Shown here: positions 1 through 8,586 of the stretch, piece after piece
Numbering within the stretch: the first letter of the stretch is position 1
Layout: each line of letters starts with the position of its first letter
Origin: Cytobacillus firmus DS1
Lineage (GTDB): Bacteria; Bacillota; Bacilli; Bacillales; Cytobacillaceae
DNA length: 45,522 nt
Direction: 5' to 3'
Assembly: GCF_000565285.1 (NCBI RefSeq)
Contig: NZ_APVL01000026.1
Span: forward strand, 1-45,522
Made by a program: the position numbers and the translations under genes
The notes under the pieces: generated by a model
Told to the model about the DNA's origin: nothing
Database searches by the model: none
Seen by the model: the letters and a program-made list of their open reading frames with translations, nothing else

Positions 1-591
1 GATAGCGTAAGCTATCCCTTCGAAATCAGTTTCTTACTCTACTTAAACTTACAGTCAGACTTTTTTAGTCATTTACTTCAAAGTAAATTTTATTTGATGA
101 GTTGATTGGAGCGGAGGGGACTTGATCCTCGAAAATGCTGCCGCATTTTCTTCGTGCGGTATAATTCGAGGGAGCTTATTCAATGTTCTGCGGGAGGAGC
201 TCTGTTCCTCCCCACGGAAAGCAAGTACCCCGTACTAAGCGGGTATAATCTATATATAATGCAACTATCTATAAAACACCAATTATGAACCCGGAACTAA
301 AGCTCATTCTAAAAATCGCTTTTATAATGGAAAACCTTTAAATTAAATTATATTCTTTCCAGATAAAATAATGGCAAAATAGAGATTAATGTACTATAAT
401 AAAAAATTGTGATAAAAATGTACCCGAATAGGTTTAGAGTTCATTGCCAAGGAATAAACTATTTATTGTGGCATGTCAAGCTTTCGGCCAAGAAAAAATT
501 CGACATATCTCACTATGCAAAAGTTATTCATGTAAAGAAGGATTATGCGGAGTGATGTAGAATTATTAGAACATTAGGCAAACCAATCATT
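1..591. other. non-coding leader region upstream of yqxD
   Basis: No convincing gene is seen in these 591 bases. Bases 1-16 form a small hairpin (GATAGC, GTAA loop, GCTATC). Bases 101-250 look like a degenerate Bacillus-type intergenic repeat with internal hairpins. A TATAAT at 395-400 is the best candidate -10 box for the yqxD-dnaG-sigA operon, but the hexamer 17 bases upstream (TGGCAA) matches the -35 consensus poorly. The rest is AT-rich without a recognisable motif. Confidence 0.5.
101..250. repeat. degenerate Bacillus-type palindromic intergenic repeat
   Basis: The element opens with GTTGATTGGAGCGGA, which I recognise as the start of a widespread intergenic repeat in Bacillaceae, and later has CTGCGGGA and CACGGAAAGC blocks typical of the same family. 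It holds three inverted repeats: CCTCGAA (127-133) with TTCGAGG (165-171), AAAATGC (132-138) with GCATTTT (143-149), and GGGAGGA (192-198) with TCCTCCC (206-212). Assignment to the family is from memory; the hairpins are read directly. Confidence 0.45.
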
Positions 592-1032
592 ATGGTGGAT
601 GCTGATTCCTGTCCTGTAAAAGAAGAAATTGTCGAAATAGCCAATTCTTTTACTGTGGACGCAGTATTTGTTGCTTCCTATGCCCATATGCAAAATGACT
701 TGAATGGGGCTGTCTGGAAATTTGTTGACAGCAGTAAGGAGGCTGCAGATTTATTCATAATGAATTATGTGAAATCAGGAGATGCTGTTGTAACTCAAGA
801 TATTGGATTGGCATCAACTCTTTTGTTAAAGGGTGTTTATGTCCTTTCTCCCAGGGGAATTTTATTTGAAGAAAGTGAAATTCGAACCGCTTTGGAAATG
901 AGGCATCTTTCAGCGAAGGCGCGAAGAAGAGGGGTTTATGGGAAAGGTCCAAAACCATTTAGACAAGAGGACCGATCCAGGTTTGTGCAGCAATTGACAA
1001 AGATTTTGTCGAATTTTGAAGGGATTCAGTAA
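592..1032 (+). CDS. yqxD: YaiI/YqxD family protein (DUF188, UPF0178)
   Basis: A 146-residue protein whose start, VDADSCPVK at residues 2-10, is the hallmark of the YaiI/YqxD (DUF188) family, a PIN-like fold of unknown biochemical role. The later TQDIGLA and SPRG motifs also fit. It is the first gene of the operon with dnaG and sigA, as in B. subtilis. The start is uncertain: homologues usually have about three residues before VDAD, and a GGAGTG ribosome site at 549-554 is too far from this ATG. A non-standard ATT start near 562-567 would fit that spacing, but ATG 592 is the only conventional start. Function inside the replication/transcription operon is unknown. Confidence 0.88.
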   Translation: MVDADSCPVKEEIVEIANSFTVDAVFVASYAHMQNDLNGAVWKFVDSSKEAADLFIMNYVKSGDAVVTQDIGLASTLLLKGVYVLSPRGILFEESEIRTALEMRHLSAKARRRGVYGKGPKPFRQEDRSRFVQQLTKILSNFEGIQ

Positions 1033-1071
1033 TGTTTATCGAATACCTGAGTAAGTAATGGAGTTGTTCAT

Positions 1072-2889
1072 ATGGCAGAACGGATCGCCGAGGAGAAAGT
1101 AAATGAAATTCGGCAAGCTGTAGATATTGTTGATGTCATTGGCGACTATATTCAATTAAACAAGCAGGGACGCAACTACTTTGGGCTTTGTCCTTTTCAT
1201 GGCGAAAATACTCCTTCCTTTTCTGTATCACCCGAAAAGCAAATCTACCATTGCTTTGGGTGCGGAGCAGGAGGCAATGCATTTTCTTTCTTAATGGATT
1301 TAGAAGGATATTCCTTTCAGGAAGCTGCACTAAAACTCGCTGAAAAGGGAAATGTCAAGCTTGAAATTGATGCGGCATCCGCAGCATCAGGAAAATCAAT
1401 GCCTGTGGATTTACAGCAGATGATGGAAGCCCATGAGCTTCTGCGTAAATTTTATCACCATCTGCTTGTAAACACAAAAGATGGTCAGCATGCATTAGAA
1501 TATCTGCTCAATAGAGGATTTACAATGGAATCGATCGAGAAATTTCAAATCGGTTATTCATTGAAGTCGTGGGATTTTGTCTTCAAGTTCCTAACTAAAA
1601 GAAAGTTCCCCGAAGATGTCATGGAAAGAGCAGGACTGATCATTAAAAGGGAGAAAGATGGGAACTATTTTGACCGCTTCAGAGATAGAATTATGTTCCC
1701 GATTTTCGACCGCAGCGGAAATACGATAGCTTTTTCAGGGAGATCACTGGGGGCCGATGAGCCCAAATATTTAAATAGTCCTGAAACAGCAATCTTCAAT
1801 AAAAGCAAAACTTTATATAATTTTCATTTGGCGAGACCACAGATAAAAAAATTGCAGAGAGCCGTTCTTTTTGAAGGGTTTGCAGATGTAATCGCCGCTG
1901 ATCGTGCTGGTGTCGGTAATGGCGTTGGTACGATGGGCACTGCTTTAACTGAAGAACATGTTGCTTCCTTAAGAAGAAATGTTCAATCAATCACGATCTG
2001 TTACGATTCCGATAATGCCGGTATTGAAGCCGCATACCGGGCAGCAAACCTGCTAATGGAAGCAGGCTGCCAGATCAGAGTGGCACTCATGCCTGACGGC
2101 TATGATCCGGATGATTATATTAAAGAATATGGGGAAGAAAAATTTCGTCATGATGTAATCGACTCCAGCATAACCTTTATGGCATTCAAGCTTCTCTATC
2201 TCCGAAGAGGCAAAAGGCTTCAAAATGAAGGAGATAGGCTCCTTTATATCGAAGAGGTATTAAAGGAAATCAGCCGGCTTGATAAAGCAGTGGAAAGAGA
2301 TCATTATCTTCGCCAGCTTGCAAATGAATTTTCACTTTCTCTGGAAGCCTTGAAAGAGCAGCAAAAACAGGTCTTTTATACGGAGAAGAGAAAAAACAGC
2401 CAGAAGGGCAAAGGTGTTTTCGAGCATCAAAAAAGGCTGCAGATACCCAAAAGGGCTGACAGTCTTAAACCCGCTTACCATACAGCGGAGAGAAGGCTGA
2501 TTGCTCATATGCTCAGGAATAGTGACATAGCATTTAAAGTTCAGGATATGCTTCAGGGAAATACATTTAACATCGATGAGCACCAGGCTATTATTACCTA
2601 TCTTTTAGGTTTCTACGAAAAAGGCCATACGCCTGATCCGAGCGCATTCATAAATTTTATAAATGATGAAAAGCTTAAGCGCATTGTGGTGGATATAGAA
2701 ATGATGTCCATAAACGATGAAATAAGCGAACAGGAATTATCAGATTACATTAAACAGGTGTTGAATTATCAAAAGATGTTAAAAATAAAAGAAAAACTAA
2801 ATGAAGAAAAGGAAGCAGAACGCCAAAAAGATTATGCTAAAGCGGCTTTAATTGCAATGGAGATTCTTCATTTGCGAAAGTCACTATAA
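1072..2889 (+). CDS. dnaG: DNA primase DnaG
   Basis: Synthesises RNA primers for replication at the fork, in partnership with the replicative helicase. The 605-residue length is normal. Residues 40-64 carry the CHC2-type zinc finger (C40, H43, C61, C64). The TOPRIM catalytic core follows, with E268 in FEGFADV and D312/D314 in CYDSDNAG as metal-binding acids. The C-terminal third (about 450-605) is the helicase-binding domain. ATG 1072 is preceded by GGAG eight bases upstream. It lies between yqxD (39 bases upstream) and sigA, the classical macromolecular-synthesis operon order. Confidence 0.98.
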   Translation: MAERIAEEKVNEIRQAVDIVDVIGDYIQLNKQGRNYFGLCPFHGENTPSFSVSPEKQIYHCFGCGAGGNAFSFLMDLEGYSFQEAALKLAEKGNVKLEIDAASAASGKSMPVDLQQMMEAHELLRKFYHHLLVNTKDGQHALEYLLNRGFTMESIEKFQIGYSLKSWDFVFKFLTKRKFPEDVMERAGLIIKREKDGNYFDRFRDRIMFPIFDRSGNTIAFSGRSLGADEPKYLNSPETAIFNKSKTLYNFHLARPQIKKLQRAVLFEGFADVIAADRAGVGNGVGTMGTALTEEHVASLRRNVQSITICYDSDNAGIEAAYRAANLLMEAGCQIRVALMPDGYDPDDYIKEYGEEKFRHDVIDSSITFMAFKLLYLRRGKRLQNEGDRLLYIEEVLKEISRLDKAVERDHYLRQLANEFSLSLEALKEQQKQVFYTEKRKNSQKGKGVFEHQKRLQIPKRADSLKPAYHTAERRLIAHMLRNSDIAFKVQDMLQGNTFNIDEHQAIITYLLGFYEKGHTPDPSAFINFINDEKLKRIVVDIEMMSINDEISEQELSDYIKQVLNYQKMLKIKEKLNEEKEAERQKDYAKAALIAMEILHLRKSL

Positions 2890-2996
2890 AAAGGCTTTAT
2901 GCCTTAAATAAATGTTTTGGGATTAAGCGTCGCCTAATAATGGTCCCATTTGAAGATGTATCAGAATGTGTGTGATTTTTGGAAGGAGGGGGACAT

Positions 2997-4121
2997 ATGG
3001 CTGAAAAGTCGGCCCGTTCAAAAGAGGTTGATACAGAATTGACCCTTGAACAAGCGAAAGATCAATTAGTTGAAATAGGAAAAAAGACAGGTGTCCTTGC
3101 CTATGATGATATAGCAGAAAGATTGTCTCAATTTGAACTCGATTCCCACCAGATGGATGAATTCTATGAATTCCTCGGAGATCAGGGTGTTGAGTTAGTC
3201 GGAGATAATGAAAATGAAGATCCAAATGTTCAGGAACTTGCAAAAAATGAGGAAGAATTTGATCTTAATGATTTAAGTGTTCCTCCGGGTGTGAAAATTA
3301 ATGATCCTGTCCGTATGTACTTAAAAGAAATTGGACGTGTTGATTTACTCTCTGCAGAAGAAGAGATTGCACTCGCCAATCGAATTGAGGAAGGCGACGA
3401 AGAGGCGAAGAGACGTCTGGCAGAAGCGAACCTCAGATTGGTTGTAAGTATCGCTAAAAGGTATGTAGGACGCGGAATGCTGTTCCTTGACCTTATCCAG
3501 GAAGGAAATATGGGACTGATTAAAGCGGTTGAAAAATTTGACTACCGCAAAGGATTTAAGTTCAGTACGTATGCAACATGGTGGATTCGCCAGGCCATTA
3601 CGAGAGCGATTGCTGACCAGGCCAGAACCATTCGTATTCCTGTCCATATGGTGGAAACCATCAATAAATTGATTCGTGTTCAGCGCCAGCTTCTTCAGGA
3701 TCTTGGCCGTGAACCAACACCAGAAGAAATTGCTGAAGATATGGATTTAACTCCAGATAAAGTAAGAGAAATTCTTAAGATTGCACAGGAGCCTGTTTCA
3801 TTAGAAACACCTATTGGTGAAGAGGATGACTCTCACTTAGGTGACTTTATCGAAGATCAGGATGCCACTTCTCCATCAGAGCATGCGGCATACGAGCTCC
3901 TGAAAGAACAGCTTGAAGATGTTCTGGACACACTGACTGACCGTGAAGAAAACGTTCTGCGTCTTCGGTTCGGTCTAGACGATGGACGCACCAGGACTCT
4001 GGAGGAAGTTGGAAAAGTATTTGGCGTTACCCGCGAACGTATTCGCCAAATTGAGGCCAAAGCCTTAAGAAAACTGCGCCATCCGAGCAGAAGCAAACGT
4101 TTAAAAGACTTTTTAGAATAA
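2997..4121 (+). CDS. sigA: primary RNA polymerase sigma factor SigA (RpoD)
   Basis: The vegetative sigma factor that directs RNA polymerase to housekeeping promoters. From ATG 2997 it is 374 residues, close to B. subtilis SigA. Region 1.1 is at the acidic N-terminus, region 1.2 near [11 protein letters not shown], region 2 contains [20 protein letters not shown] and [11 protein letters not shown] (promoter melting and -10 contact), and region 4.2 ends with [17 protein letters not shown] (-35 helix-turn-helix). An in-frame ATG exists at 2979, but the GGAAGGAGGGGG ribosome site (2981-2992) lies between the two and fixes 2997. It follows dnaG by 107 bases and ends the operon. Confidence 0.98.
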   Translation: MAEKSARSKEVDTELTLEQAKDQLVEIGKKTGVLAYDDIAERLSQFELDSHQMDEFYEFLGDQGVELVGDNENEDPNVQELAKNEEEFDLNDLSVPPGVKINDPVRMYLKEIGRVDLLSAEEEIALANRIEEGDEEAKRRLAEANLRLVVSIAKRYVGRGMLFLDLIQEGNMGLIKAVEKFDYRKGFKFSTYATWWIRQAITRAIADQARTIRIPVHMVETINKLIRVQRQLLQDLGREPTPEEIAEDMDLTPDKVREILKIAQEPVSLETPIGEEDDSHLGDFIEDQDATSPSEHAAYELLKEQLEDVLDTLTDREENVLRLRFGLDDGRTRTLEEVGKVFGVTRERIRQIEAKALRKLRHPSRSKRLKDFLE

Positions 4122-4138
4122 AAAATAATTGCCAGTGG

Positions 4139-4176
4139 ATAGTTTACTTCTTAAAATGGAAGTAAACTATTTTTTT
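4139..4176 (+). terminator. intrinsic terminator of the yqxD-dnaG-sigA operon
   Basis: A perfect 12-bp stem: ATAGTTTACTTC (4139-4150), an 8-base loop, GAAGTAAACTAT (4159-4170), then six T. It lies 18 bases after the sigA stop. Confidence 0.92.
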
Positions 4177-4184
4177 GACAGGAT

Positions 4185-4721
4185 GTGCTATGGTTGGAAG
4201 AAAACAGGAAAAAAATCATTGTTAACGAACTGCTGCATTGGAAAAAGAGCCGAATGCTCCCTGATCAATATTGTGACTACCTCCTTGCTCTTTACACGGA
4301 AGGAAATCAGCCGGAGGAAGCAAAAAAACGTAAAAATAAAGTGCTGTTATATCTTGCCAACCTTATCACCCTGCTGCTGATTCCAATTTCTGCTTTATTA
4401 ATTTATTTTACTGAATTGTCTATTACTTTGCAAACCGTCATTTTAATACTTTTCTTTTCTGCGTGTATTTTCTTTGTTTTTTATTTTTCTAGAAAAGTAA
4501 AAGTGATGCATGTCCCTATCATCTCAGCAGCTTTGATTTTACTGATGGGATCTGTTGGTTTTGTATCAGAGATATATCCCGATAACGAGAGAATTCTCTA
4601 TGTTTCCCTAGTGATGAATTGTGTTCTTTGGCTGTATGCAGGATTAAAATGGAAGTTTCTATATTTATGGATATCAGGAGGGCTCGGATTCTTTTTAATA
4701 GTTATTTCTATATTCGTATAA
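4185..4721 (+). CDS. unrecognised multi-pass membrane protein
   Basis: I do not recognise a family. The 178-residue protein has a charged cytoplasmic-looking N-terminus (1-52, rich in Lys and Glu) and about five hydrophobic segments near 53-75, 81-101, 108-128, 137-153 and 157-178. The only early start is GTG 4185 (or TTG 4194), since an in-frame TGA stands at 4176-4178; no good ribosome site precedes either. It begins only 9 bases after the T-run of the sigA terminator, so expression would need read-through or a promoter inside the end of sigA. A start lost by a mutation is possible. The ORF is long, uninterrupted and clearly membrane-like, so it is probably a gene. Confidence 0.6.
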   Translation: MLWLEENRKKIIVNELLHWKKSRMLPDQYCDYLLALYTEGNQPEEAKKRKNKVLLYLANLITLLLIPISALLIYFTELSITLQTVILILFFSACIFFVFYFSRKVKVMHVPIISAALILLMGSVGFVSEIYPDNERILYVSLVMNCVLWLYAGLKWKFLYLWISGGLGFFLIVISIFV

Positions 4722-4748
4722 TAAAATATTTTAAAAAGTTTTTAAATG

Positions 4749-4778
4749 TTGAGAAAACTCTAACATCCCTTATATAAT
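4749..4778 (+). promoter_or_regulatory. sigma-A promoter of acyl-CoA dehydrogenase gene
   Basis: TTGAGA (4749-4754), an 18-base spacer and a perfect TATAAT (4773-4778), 47 bases upstream of the chosen start codon. Confidence 0.75.
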
Positions 4779-4782
4779 AGTA

Positions 4783-4799
4783 ATGAAAGCGTATACAAT
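4783..4799 (+). promoter_or_regulatory. cre site (CcpA operator) over the transcription start
   Basis: ATGAAAGCGTATACAAT fits the Bacillus cre consensus WTGNAARCGNWWWCAWW at every position. It starts 5 bases after the -10 box, covering the expected transcription start, the classic position for repression by CcpA. Fatty-acid degradation genes are known CcpA targets in Bacillus, which agrees with the downstream acyl-CoA dehydrogenase. An ATG at 4783 inside this site is not a likely start. Confidence 0.8.
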
Positions 4800-4824
4800 T
4801 TTTGTTCTTATAAGGGGGATGTAC

Positions 4825-5964
4825 ATGAATTTTGACTTGACTGCAGAACAGAATATGATCCTTAAAACAATCAGGGAATTTGCTCAGGAAGAAGTGGCAC
4901 CGGGAGCTTTGGAAAGAGATCGTACTAAGGAATTTCCAATAGAAGTATTTAAGAAAATGGCTGACCTTGGCTTGATGGGGCTTCCTTTCCCTGAAGAATA
5001 TGGTGGCGCAGGTGCAGATACTGTTAGCTTTGCTATTGTAACAGAGGAGTTGAGCAGGGCTTGCGCGTCAACTGGAATCACTTATTCCGCGCATATATCA
5101 CTTGGGGGAGCACCGCTTTATTTATTCGGTACGGAAGAGCAGAAGCAAAAGTATCTGGTGCCTATCTGTACAGGTGAGTCTTTTGGAGCTTTCGGGCTGA
5201 CAGAGCCTAATGCAGGCTCAGATGCTGGCGGTACTAGAACAACAGCTGTCCAAAAAGATGGTGAATATATCATTAATGGTAATAAATGCTTCATTACGAA
5301 TGCCAGCTATGCGAAGCATTTAGCTTTGACTGCTGTCACGGGTGAAGTGGATGGAAAAAAAGAAATCAGTGCGATTATTGTGCCAACGGATGCAGAAGGA
5401 TTTACCGTTATCGATAATTATGAAAAAATGGGACTCAATGCCTCGAATACAACTGAACTTGTACTTGAAGACGTACGCGTTCCGACTGAGCACTTGCTCG
5501 GCAAAAAAGGCGAGGGCTTCAAACAGTTTTTAATTACACTGGATGGAGGGCGTATTGGTATTGGAGCAATGGCTTTGGGGATAGCGCAGGCTGCTTACGA
5601 AAAGGCACTTCAATATGCAAAAGAGCGCCAGCAGTTCGGCCGTTCTCTCTCAAACTTCCAAGCAATTCAATTTAAACTTGCAGATATGGCGATGAAAATT
5701 GAATTGGCACGAAATATGGTCTACAAGGCTGCCTGGCTGAAAGACCAGGGAAAACCATTTGCCAAAGAAGCTTCTATGTGCAAGCTCTATGCCTCTGAAA
5801 TCTGTATGGAAATCGCCGACCAGGCTGTTCAGATCCACGGCGGATACGGCTATATGAAGGAATATCATGTAGAGCGGTACATGAGGGACGGTAAGCTCAC
5901 AGAGATCGGTGAAGGGACCTCTGAAGTACAAAGAATGGTCATTGCGCGCCTCATCGGATGCTAA
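4825..5964 (+). CDS. acyl-CoA dehydrogenase
   Basis: Catalyses FAD-dependent alpha,beta-dehydrogenation of an acyl-CoA, the first step of beta-oxidation or of branched-chain acyl-CoA breakdown. The 379 residues match short/medium-chain family members. FGLTEPNAGSDAG near 127-139 is the acyl-CoA dehydrogenase signature; the C-terminal GYGYMKEY and EIGEGTSEVQR segments place the probable catalytic glutamate at E363. ATG 4825 follows AAGGGGGAT (4812-4820) at good spacing, so an upstream in-frame ATG at 4783 (inside the cre site) is rejected. It has its own promoter and cre site and a terminator, so it is monocistronic. Exact substrate cannot be told from sequence. Confidence 0.95.
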   Translation: MNFDLTAEQNMILKTIREFAQEEVAPGALERDRTKEFPIEVFKKMADLGLMGLPFPEEYGGAGADTVSFAIVTEELSRACASTGITYSAHISLGGAPLYLFGTEEQKQKYLVPICTGESFGAFGLTEPNAGSDAGGTRTTAVQKDGEYIINGNKCFITNASYAKHLALTAVTGEVDGKKEISAIIVPTDAEGFTVIDNYEKMGLNASNTTELVLEDVRVPTEHLLGKKGEGFKQFLITLDGGRIGIGAMALGIAQAAYEKALQYAKERQQFGRSLSNFQAIQFKLADMAMKIELARNMVYKAAWLKDQGKPFAKEASMCKLYASEICMEIADQAVQIHGGYGYMKEYHVERYMRDGKLTEIGEGTSEVQRMVIARLIGC

Positions 5965-6011
5965 AATTATATTGTATGGTATGAATGAGATATGCAGGTG
6001 AAATAATTAGC

Positions 6012-6040
6012 AAAAACTCCATCCTCAAGATGGAGTTTTT
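6012..6040 (+). terminator. intrinsic terminator after acyl-CoA dehydrogenase
   Basis: AAAAACTCCATC (6012-6023), loop CTCAA, GATGGAGTTTTT (6029-6040): a perfect 12-bp arm pair ending in T. The A-rich left arm means it can also work on the other strand. Confidence 0.88.
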
Positions 6041-6168
6041 GTCCATTTTATGAACAAGATTTGACAAAGTTTATAATAGGGCTTTTCCTTCTGTCTTTTT
6101 TAAAGTAAAATAGAGATTGTTTGTATACTTACTTAAACTGAATGTGCTTACATAAGGGAGGTTAAATC

Positions 6169-6534
6169 ATGAATCGCAATCCAATCATTCCATTTGTGTT
6201 AATTATGGTTTTTGGTGTGGTAGCAATGTTCCTAGTTTCTTTTAAAGGTCTTGGCGATATGGAAGAGCTTGCAAAAGAGCAGGAAGGCGGCGGTGCTGAA
6301 ACTGAAGAAACTGCAGCTGCGACCCCTGAAGAAATTTACCAGAAGAGCTGTATCGGATGTCACGGTGACCAGTATCAAGGCGGAGTTGGTCCTGCTCTAA
6401 CAGGTGTAGGCGATCGTTTATCACAGGATGAGATCGCAGATATCGTAGTAAACGGTAAAGGCTCAATGCCTCCAGGATTAGTGCCTCAAGACAAAGCTGC
6501 CGAAATGGCTGAATGGTTAGCAGGCCTTAAGTAA
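6169..6534 (+). CDS. cccA: membrane-anchored cytochrome c550
   Basis: A small electron-carrying cytochrome c on the outer face of the membrane. The 121 residues comprise an N-terminal membrane anchor (about 5-25), an acidic/Gly/Ala linker (30-52) and a single cytochrome c domain with heme motif CIGCH at 61-65 and the likely axial methionine M100 in GSMPPG. This matches the size and design of B. subtilis CccA, which also follows sigA. ATG 6169 is preceded by AAGGGAGG. It stands alone, with a terminator on each side. Confidence 0.94.
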   Translation: MNRNPIIPFVLIMVFGVVAMFLVSFKGLGDMEELAKEQEGGGAETEETAAATPEEIYQKSCIGCHGDQYQGGVGPALTGVGDRLSQDEIADIVVNGKGSMPPGLVPQDKAAEMAEWLAGLK

Positions 6535-6545
6535 TACCTATAATG

Positions 6546-6577
6546 AAAGTCCTTTGCATATGTAAAGGACTTTTTTT
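6546..6577 (+). terminator. intrinsic terminator after cccA
   Basis: AAAGTCCTTT (6546-6555), loop GCATATGT, AAAGGACTTT (6564-6573), continuing into seven T. Confidence 0.88.
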
Positions 6578-6591
6578 ATACTATAAGAAAG

Positions 6592-6619
6592 GCTATCGAA
6601 AATTGACGATAGCTTTTTT
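6592..6619 (+). terminator. second hairpin with T-run between cccA and trmK
   Basis: GCTATCG (6592-6598), loop AAAATTGA, CGATAGC (6607-6613), six T. It sits 15 bases after the first terminator, so the two look like tandem terminators insulating trmK. Confidence 0.7.
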
Positions 6620-6684
6620 AGCTTTTCTCTCAGGAAGAGCAGGCGCTATGCGCTTTTTACAATACATAAATAAGTGGTGACAGA

Positions 6685-7392
6685 ATGAATACAAAAAAAT
6701 TATCAAATCGGCTTGAAGCTGTAACAAATTATATTCCCTCAGGCGCACGAGTAGCTGATATAGGCTCAGACCACGCGTATTTGCCATGCTATGCAGTAAA
6801 GAAAGGGATTGTCCCTTTTGCTGTTGCTGGTGAAGTGGTGGAGGGTCCTTATCAATCTGCCAAAAAACAGGTAAAAATGGAAGGGCTCGAAAATCAGATT
6901 TCCGTAAGAAAAGGAAACGGGCTTGAAGTGATTGGGCCAAATGAAGTTGACTGCATCACCATTGCAGGCATGGGAGGAGCTTTAATTGCGAGCATTCTTG
7001 AAGAGGGGAAGAGCAAGCTTGCTTCTGTAAAGAGGCTTATTCTCCAGCCAAATTTAAGTGCAATCTCGATTAGAAGCTGGCTGATTGAAAATGGCTGGGA
7101 GCTAATAGCCGAAGAAATTCTTGAAGAAGACGGAAAGATCTATGAAATCCTTGCAGCTGAAAAAGGAGAGCCATTAAAACCCTACAAGAATAAAGAACAA
7201 GGTTTGCTGATGGGCCCTTTTCTTATGGAGCAAAAATCTTCCGTATTTCAAAACAAGTGGCTCGGTGAAAAGAAGAATTGGGAGAGAATCCTTTTGCAGC
7301 TTGAAAAAGCAGCATACTCCAGTGAAACAGAGAAGAGAAAACAGGAGTTAAAGGAGAAAATCAAAATGACAGAGGAGGTACTGATGCAGTGA
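6685..7392 (+). CDS. trmK: tRNA (adenine(22)-N(1))-methyltransferase TrmK
   Basis: Methylates N1 of adenine 22 in the D-loop of some tRNAs, using S-adenosylmethionine. The 235-residue protein has a Rossmann methyltransferase domain with the SAM-binding loop ADIGSDHAYLP at 24-34 and IAGMGG at 93-98, and a Lys/Glu-rich probable coiled-coil C-terminus (about 185-235), all as in B. subtilis TrmK (YqfN). It overlaps yqfO by four bases (GTGA, 7389-7392), indicating translational coupling. Confidence 0.94.
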   Translation: MNTKKLSNRLEAVTNYIPSGARVADIGSDHAYLPCYAVKKGIVPFAVAGEVVEGPYQSAKKQVKMEGLENQISVRKGNGLEVIGPNEVDCITIAGMGGALIASILEEGKSKLASVKRLILQPNLSAISIRSWLIENGWELIAEEILEEDGKIYEILAAEKGEPLKPYKNKEQGLLMGPFLMEQKSSVFQNKWLGEKKNWERILLQLEKAAYSSETEKRKQELKEKIKMTEEVLMQ

Positions 7393-8504
7393 AAAAAATA
7401 AATGGACATGAGATTATCCAACTATTTGAACAGTTTTCCCCAAAAGGGTATGCGATGGATGGAGACAAGATTGGCCTCCAGGTTGGCAGGCTTAACACTC
7501 CTGTTGAAAATGTCATGGTTGCCCTTGATGTTCTGGAGGAAGTCGTTGATGAGGCAATTGAAAAGAAAGTGCAGCTGATCATTGCTCATCATCCTTTAAT
7601 CTACAGACCTCTGCAAAAAATTCCCACTGATACTCCAGCAGGAAGAATTATTGAAAAGCTTATCAAACATGATATAGCTGTTTATGCAGCACATACGAAT
7701 TTGGATATCACCAAAGGCGGGGTCAATGATATGCTGGCTGATGCACTGAAGCTTTCCAATACGGAAGTCTTATATCCCACATATGAAACTGTGTTGAAAA
7801 AGCTCGCTGTGTATGTACCTGAAGAAAATGCTGAGTCACTAAGGCAAGCGCTCGGAAACGCAGGGGCAGGTTCAATTGGAAATTACAGTCATTGTTCGTT
7901 TGCATCCCGTGGAACAGGGCAGTTTAAGCCTAATGAGGAGGCCAATCCGCATATCGGCCAGCAGGGTAAGCTCGAGACTGTGGAAGAAGTCTGCATTGAG
8001 ACTATTTTTCCTGAACAAATAGAAAAGAAAGTGCTGTCTGCCATGTTCAAAAACCATCCTTATGAAGAAGTTGCCTATGATATTTATAAGCTTGAAAACA
8101 AGGGTGAAGTTCTGGGTCTGGGTAAAATTGGAGAAATTAGCGAGATGACTCTGGAGGAATTTGCAGAGCATGTAAAACAAACACTTGAAGTGGAGGGAGT
8201 CCGTGTAGTGGGCGACTTTTCGTCAAAAGTGAAGAAAGTTGCTGTTCTGGGTGGAGATGGAAACAAGTACTTTATGTCAGCAAAGATGAAGGGTGCTGAT
8301 GTATATGTGACTGGAGACATGTATTACCATGTTGCGCATGACGCAATGATGATGGGCCTGAATATCGTTGATCCCGGCCATAATGTGGAAAAGGTAATGA
8401 AAAAAGGAGTCACCCAAAAATTATCTCAGATGTGTAAAGAAAAAGGATATAACGTATCCATTTTCCCTTCCGAAGTTCATACAGATCCGTTTAAATTTGT
8501 CTAA
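7389..8504 (+). CDS. yqfO: Nif3/YqfO-like dinuclear metal-centre protein
   Basis: A 371-residue member of the NIF3 family. Likely metal ligands are visible: H67/H68 in IIAHHPLIY, the AAHTNLD segment near 97-103, and HNVEK near the C-terminus. A middle section (about 130-240) corresponds to the PII-like insert known from the Bacillus members, which form hexamers. Links to GTP cyclohydrolase I activity have been proposed for the family, but the cellular role is not settled. The GTG start lies in the trmK stop overlap; GAGGAGG sits just upstream inside trmK. Confidence 0.92.
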   Translation: MKKINGHEIIQLFEQFSPKGYAMDGDKIGLQVGRLNTPVENVMVALDVLEEVVDEAIEKKVQLIIAHHPLIYRPLQKIPTDTPAGRIIEKLIKHDIAVYAAHTNLDITKGGVNDMLADALKLSNTEVLYPTYETVLKKLAVYVPEENAESLRQALGNAGAGSIGNYSHCSFASRGTGQFKPNEEANPHIGQQGKLETVEEVCIETIFPEQIEKKVLSAMFKNHPYEEVAYDIYKLENKGEVLGLGKIGEISEMTLEEFAEHVKQTLEVEGVRVVGDFSSKVKKVAVLGGDGNKYFMSAKMKGADVYVTGDMYYHVAHDAMMMGLNIVDPGHNVEKVMKKGVTQKLSQMCKEKGYNVSIFPSEVHTDPFKFV

Positions 8505-8512
8505 TAAACAAA

Positions 8513-8546
8513 AGAACCGGCTTCCCTCAGGGCCGGTTCTGTTTAT
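8513..8546 (+). terminator. terminator after trmK-yqfO
   Basis: AGAACCGGC (8513-8521), a 10-base loop, GCCGGTTCT (8532-8540), then GTTTATT. The stem is strong and GC-rich but the T-run is short. Confidence 0.75.
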
Positions 8547-8586
8547 TAAAAGATAAGAAAGTATAAAACTTTGAAGGTCGATAACT

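Noticed and set aside
106..288. 60-codon open frame near the left edge
   Set aside because: It lies inside a hairpin-rich degenerate repeat, has no ribosome site and its composition is not protein-like.
2923..3243. Minus-strand open frame of 106 codons over the start of sigA
   Set aside because: It is antisense to a clear gene, with biased His/Leu content and no ribosome site.
6061..6077. TTGACA and TATAAT upstream of cccA
   Set aside because: Only five bases separate the hexamers, too short for a sigma-A promoter.
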